From Nicotiana tabacum (Eukaryota; Streptophyta; Magnoliopsida; Solanales; Solanaceae), in the NCBI RefSeq assembly GCF_000715075.1, contig NC_134102.1:44463348-44527347 (forward strand): DNA of 64,000 nt, read 5' to 3'. Position 1 is the stretch's first letter, and each line of letters begins with the position of its first letter. A model generated the notes under the pieces. That model did no database searches. It was not told the origin of the DNA and saw only the letters and a program-made list of their open reading frames with translations. The position numbers and the translations under genes were made by a program. Below are positions 58,501-64,000 of this stretch, piece by piece.

Positions 58501-60454
58501 TATTCCCCCTGAGAACCAGATTCCTTATATATTTCTCTTACGGATCATACCGATAATCAACATGAGAACAACAATGCAATATTCCCCCTGCAAAATAGAC
58601 CAATAGATCCTTTGACAACCATCAATTATGTCCCCCTTGAAGTTCCCTCTTTTGGAATTATTGAAAAAATTAATAGAAGAAGCACAAGCAAAAAAAAGTT
58701 TAATAACATTAACTCATGCCACTTGGGCAACATAGCATAAGCAAAAACAAGAACAACAAGTGAATATCATTGCACAAAATAGAGTGACAGCCCATAGTAG
58801 AGTAATTATAACTAAAATATAGCAATTTCAATCAATACAAAATATGATAATTTAAATCACTAAAGTACCAATGTCATCAAATATAGGGATTAGAAGGAGA
58901 TAGAAATTTGAGGGAATTTGGAAGAGGTGAAAGACACGGGTCATTGGGCAGGAAGAAAATTAAGTGGCTAAGACATTGATTGGCTTGTCCATTCGTTCAT
59001 TCACAGTCCTCTGGTCAATGATCATCTGCTCTCTCAGGTCCTCCACCTGTTTTCTCAATCTTTCATTCTCAGCCTTCAATTGAGCATTCTCTTCTGCCAA
59101 GGGACGTCTGGGACCTGGTTCTCTACCTATCTGTGCAGGCTGAACCATCAATCATATCACTAAGAATCTCCCCAAACTTCTCCTCATCAAGAACAAACTC
59201 AGTCTGATGCACATATAGCATCAGAGTATCACATACAACATAGAAGTGTTTACTTCTTCTTCATAAACGTTGGGACTTGGAGGAACAAAGAGGTGATTCT
59301 ATTTTATTTTTTGTTTTGGAACTCAACAATGTCAAGAAGTTCCTTCATTTTTCAGCAATATCAGAGTAAAAAACTCAGCCTACCAGCACTTTTTGAGACT
59401 TCAGAGTCTTCTTCCTCTCCAAACTCGATAACTCAACCTTTTGCTTCTGTAAGAAACCAGGCTCCTCACTCACACTACCCTTTCTTTTTCTGAGCGGTCA
59501 GGTCTCCCTCTTTTTCTTCTCAATCTGTTCATCCTTATCATCTGCTTCATCTTTCTCAGCCAACTTTCTTTTCTCCATTTTGCTTTTTTTTTTGAATTCT
59601 TTCTCACAAGTGAAGATTTTTCTACTTCATTCTCTCTTCCACAATCACCACATCAGCAGGTCACGCCACTTCATCATCAATCAGCCTATGTTTCATCAAT
59701 CATTTTTGCTGGATCAGAGGTTCGTTTAAGCACAGAACTCAAGAGAAAAAGATCATCATCAGAATTAACATCCTAAGAAGGATTTGAGGGACCAAGTCAC
59801 TCATTCAGTTCCCCCTTTTCCAGCATATTCACTAATTCCTCCATCCTTCAAGGCTTTTATAAGCCCAATAACAATTTCAGCCTCACTCTCTAGAATATTA
59901 GATCTACCTCCCTTTATGTTAAAGTCCCATCAAAATCTACCAAAGACTTCTTGGGGTTTTGATTTAGATGGAATTAGAATTTTGGAAGGTGACAGAGTTG
60001 GGTTCACTTCTGGCATATTTGGAGAGAAGGATTCTTTTTAAGACAAGGTTGATTTTGATTTTGAAGAAAAGAATCGGTTTTGGTTGGGTGTGAGAGAAGG
60101 AAATGGTTTTTTGGGGCAACGGGTCAGTTCAGAAATGTTTAACATTTTGGACTTCAAAAATTAGGAGAGAGACGGGAATAAATTAATTACATGACACTTC
60201 AATAGTTTAAAAAGGCATATAAGTATTGAAAAGACTACTAACCTGAGTCACAGGGACCAGGGTTCCTTGACGGTTTTTGAAAATTTGAGCAAAAACTCCT
60301 AGAAGTGAAATGTCACTCATACTTGTTTTCTCCTGAAACGGCCATATGTGTATTCCTGTAACGGTATATAATTGAGTTAGATGCCACGAGAAAAATACTT
60401 TTTAGCATTGTACCTTTCCTTCTTTACATAGCAAATTATCGAGGGACTAGGTCC
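58501..60454 (-). mobile_element. SIRE-like copia 3' region (env-like/non-coding)
   Basis: This stretch lies downstream of the copia RNase H on the minus strand, where SIRE elements carry an extra frame or long non-coding DNA. A clean 63-codon piece (58960-59151) has heptad-like ENAQLKAENERLRKQVEDLR, a predicted coiled coil. Upstream of it is a Lys/Glu-rich piece (KMEKRKLAEKDEADDKDEQIE, about 59510-59580). Elsewhere stops are frequent. The assignment is by position and composition, so moderate. Confidence 0.5.
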
Positions 60455-61421
60455 TTAGTTGAGCTTGATCAACCCCAACTCCATACGATCTCTTTCAAAG
60501 TGTTCTCTCCTCAGTTCTCTGGTGAACAAATCTGCTACCTGATCCTCTGTCTTGCAAGCCTTCATACAAATAAGCCTTTTTTAAACATTGTCCCTCAAAA
60601 AGTAATATCATATATCAATGTGCTTTGTCCCCTTGTGATGTACCAGGTTCTTTTCCATGTTTAGAACACTTGTGTTCTCACACAACAATGGAACACAATA
60701 TGTAAACACACCAAATCTTCTAGTTGTTGCTTGATCTATAGCAGTTGAGCACAACAAGAGGCAACATCCACATATTCAGCTTCAATAGAAGAAAGAGTCA
60801 CAAGGTTTTATTTCTTTGTACCCTAAGAGATCAAGCATGACCCCAGAAAATGTGCCATTCTAGATGTTCTCTTTCGATCCACCAGATATCCAACATGATC
60901 AACATCAGCATATCCAACCAAGTCAAAATTATCTAGTGAAGGATAAAAGAGGACCAGGTCCTACGTTCCCTTAGGATATCTCAAAATTCTTTTGGATGCC
61001 TTCAAGTGAGATTATTTGGGCTTGATTGGAACCTAGAACACAACCTAACACTAAAAACAATATCAGATTTGATAACAGTCAAGTACAAAAGAAATCCAAT
61101 GATACCCCTATACATAGTTTCATTGATAGGAGATCCAGGTTCGACGATGTTTAAATGAGTAGTAGTGGCAATAGGCGTATCAATGGTCCTAGCATTCTCC
61201 ATCTCAAATCCTTTCAACAACTCCTTGAAGTACTTAAACTCCAGAATTTGAAGGACCAGGTTCCTCCATATTTGAAACATCATTGACATCAACAGAATTA
61301 TAACTTCCACTTTTTTGTCCTGCATCAGGAGTACCTGGTGCAATATCAGCAACCCTATGTTCAGATTCAGTTGAGGTGATAGAGGGACCAGGTTCTTCTG
61401 TGCCTTTTGGAGATACCTGGT
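60455..61421 (-). pseudogene. Copia (SIRE-like) RT-RNase H remnant
   Basis: From the right: a linker with EEPGPSITSTESEH, then an apparent internal deletion, then the RT C-terminus (KELLKGFEMENARTIDTPIA, MYRGIIGFLLYL, DIVFSVRLCSRFQSSPNN). Degraded RNase H follows and ends with LCENTSVLNMEKNLVHHKGT, KTEDQVADLFTRELRREHFE and RMELGLIKLN, with a stop at 60455. These are Ty1/copia motifs. Many stops and frameshifts lie between 61000 and 60600. LTR J interrupts it at 61422. Confidence 0.85.
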
Positions 61422-64000
61422 TGTGACACCCTGGAAAATTTTGAAGTACTTCAACGTTATTAAGAAAGTTGATGTGCGCTAATTATATTATTTTATGTGT
61501 AGACAAGGACTATTATATGAACGATATCAATTGATCATGATAATATATGTATGATGTACATTAAGAATGGTTTATGGTCTAAGAAGAGCCCCAAGGCTAA
61601 GTCAAGTTGAAAATTTTATGAAGGGATAAAGTTTCAAGTGAGTTCGCACAAGATTCTATTTCAAACGCATGATGCTACCAAACTATAACTACTTAGGAGA
61701 TGATCTACCTATAAAAGTAAATTTCTTAGAGTCTAGTTTTCAACTCTTCAAACCGTTCATCATTTAAACACTCCTACAAGAAGTTATGACCAAATTACCA
61801 AAGGCTGGAAAAATGAGATTCTGCGACCAATTCTGCGATCGTGAAAGTGCTTCTGCGACCGCAAACTGGTCGCAGAATGGACCAGTACAACCCATTTTTT
61901 GGCACTAATGTTACAGTACATTTTGCAACCCGCATAGCTATTCTGCGGTCCATTATGTGACTGCAGACCTGCTTTCGGAGGGTTAATTTTTCTATTTTCA
62001 TAACCCAATCTCATTTTGATATATAGGCTTTGGGGTTTATTTTGGGGAAATTATCTGAGGTTTTTTAGAGAGAAGTGAGAGTGTTATAGAGAGAGGAAGT
62101 AGATGAAGTATTTTGTTCATCAAGATCTTGTCCAAGCTTTGAAATCCAACAAGGAAATCTCACAAGTTCTTCATCTAAGAGGTAAGGTTTCATACCCTAG
62201 TTTTCAATTTCGGATTTGGGTAGAAGATGGTTGATTAGGAGTATGATTCTTGGGTATGAGAGTATTATTTATACATGTATGTACTAATAAGTTTTATGGA
62301 AAGATTGTTGAGCTCAAATAAGTAAAGATTGGGTTGTAGAATGAAGGAAATCTTGTAGAAGAACCTTGTGGCCAAATTTGCACACCTAGTGTTTGATCAA
62401 ATGCTCAAATGAGCTGAAACCATGAATACCTTCCTAATTTGTGTTCAATTTTGTTATGTTTCAAAATAGATTGGAATTGCTAGAATTTCTGGAATGTTGT
62501 AATAATTTAAGGAAAGCTCAAAGCAAGGTATATTGGCTAAACTTCCTTCTTAGAATTGAATTCAGTGATGTTCCTGTAAGATTTAAGTATGGATGTCTCA
62601 AGTTCCTTATTCTATGTTCCGGGTTATTCCCAATAAATTCGAATGTCCCGAATAAATAAAGTGTCAAGAATTATGTATTCAAAATGTATTCCGAATGTTC
62701 CTATCACATTATGTTATCTTTTGGGAATGTGTTAAAGAATGATATGTGTATTAAAATGCTATGTCTTTGAGTAGTGTTCCAAATAAAGGTTATGATGTCA
62801 AATTGTGTGAGAAAACTCAATATGCTTAAGACTCTTAATTGCTCATATGTGTACCTAAAGTCTTGATTAAAAATGTCTTATTGTTGATAACCTATAAAGA
62901 TGGTTGGAAGTGAAATAAGTGAATTGGGGATATAAAATGTGGCCAACATGCCAAGAGTAAAAGTTATACTTGTGGCCAATGGTGCCAATGAAATGAGATG
63001 ATGTGAGAAAGATTATGAAATGAGCTTTGATTCAACTATTCTAAAATTGACTTTGAAAATAGAATTGCCTAAAAGCTTATGAACTCAAGTGATGTCCATA
63101 TGTGACTGTTTTAGCTAATGCTATGTTTAGTGAGTATTTTCAATGTGTTTTGCATTCTTACATATTCGTGAGTGAAAATTGTGTATTGTCCTTTTTGGAA
63201 AAAAGTATTTCAAGAATAAATGATATGTTACTTGTTTATGATTTTAACTTGTGCTTTGATTGCCAATCATTTTACTCCATTTCTTGAAAAGAAATCCATT
63301 GTGTTTAAAGTCTTCATTACTAATAAACCTAAAGTTGTGATTTTCAGAATATTGTATATATTGATATTTATGACGATGATCCATGAAAGGAAAGATATGA
63401 AAGTGTGGAATATGAAATACAGCCATTATGCCATTAAAGAAGAATCATATGTATGGCCAAGAGAGCCAATAAAATAATAATAATGTAAGTGGTTGAAAGT
63501 ACGGATTAAGTGATATATGGTGTGAAAGGTTATGAGATGTACGTATTTGTACTTTGGTTTCCAATGTGTTATAAGCCCCTATGTTTTTGCGAGTAAAGAC
63601 TGTGATGTTCCTAAATATTCTAAATGCTCTTAATGTTCTATGATCACCCCTGGAAAGTACAAGTAAGTGATAGTATAAACACGAAATGTGGTCGTTGCCT
63701 AAATGAGAATTATGAAGTGTTGTATGTCCCAATGGTTTCAACTATAGTTGAATGCTTCTGAAATAATGTATATAAATGACTTCGATTATTAAGTCTCCAA
63801 GAGTCATGAACCTAGATAATGACCTCAAGAGGTCAAGGGAGTGAATAATGAGATAGAAGGGAGATGTCCTTTGTTAAATGATGATGAACCATAAGAAAAG
63901 GAATTGGGCCCATGTACCATTGAAATCGACTTATTGATTTACCATGCATGTGCTAATGTAATGAGTTATGTTTCTCCATGATGATCATGAACATGAAGTA
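61422..64000 (+). repeat. LTR J, same family as solo LTR C, runs off window
   Basis: It starts TGTGACACCCTGGAAAATTT at 61422, the counterpart of the C end (TGTAACACCCCGGAAAATTT on C's minus strand), and stays similar through 'gaagtacttaa'. The palindrome block at 61815-61975 ('tctgcgaccgca', 'attctgcggtccattatg') sits where C has its own. It is inserted in the copia remnant; its right end and any internal region are outside the window. No gene is seen in it. Confidence 0.8.
61815..61975. repeat. 'ctgcggtcc' palindrome block in LTR J
   Basis: 'attctgcgaccaattctgcg', 'cttctgcgaccgcaaactgg', 'tcgcagaatggacc' and 'attctgcggtcc' units are present. The same vocabulary is used in the 8760-8860 part of LTR C. 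Confidence 0.75.

Overview
This window is nuclear DNA of a flowering plant, most likely a Solanaceae species and plausibly Nicotiana-like. The grounds are a split nuclear gene for a plastid sigma factor, long-LTR Ty3/gypsy (Tekay/Del-like) retrotransposons, and a SINE and an RTE-type LINE tail that look like Solanaceae repeats. The species call is inference. I see no bacterial operon, CRISPR array, tRNA or rRNA gene, and no new multi-gene system. The interest lies in one host gene embedded in dated, nested transposon strata.

Layout. 1-4216: 5' end of a minus-strand gypsy element (gag start, primer site, 3.5-kb LTR). 4217-13086: remnant of an older plus-strand gypsy element whose LTR was hit by a solo LTR (6368-11888, duplicated target AGTTC), itself hit by another solo LTR (6578-9011, TGAAT). 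13087-14644: repeat-poor spacer. 14645-17763: another minus-strand LTR. 18528-18963: extensin-like pseudogene cut at its 5' end by an LTR. 18964-23900: chimeric plus-strand element remnants. 23901-35309: plus-strand element with LTRs, primer site and polypurine tract but a non-coding 3.9-kb interior (LARD-like). Its 5' LTR carries a solo LTR (26322-29349, GATTG). 35310-39375: minus-strand gag-protease element with its 5' LTR. 40205-49244: nearly full-length but decayed minus-strand chromovirus with gag, protease, RT, RNase H, integrase and chromodomain traces.

50130-56554: the only apparently intact host gene, SIG2/SIGB, in seven coding exons (588 residues). It encodes a plastid RNA polymerase sigma-70 factor. 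Its introns hold a 5'-truncated LINE and a SINE, each with perfect 17-bp target duplications, a hAT-like MITE and a SINE scrap. The exons are undisturbed.

57850-61421: degraded SIRE-like copia element on the minus strand. 61422-64000: plus-strand LTR of the same family as the solo LTR at 6578-9011, running off the window.

Two themes recur. Many unrelated-looking LTRs carry a CpG-rich palindrome block and a separate minisatellite block at comparable places. The decayed gag/pol frames are broken mainly by TAG codons, as expected from deamination of methylated CAG. Coordinates of LTR ends backed by target duplications are exact. Others are by eye.
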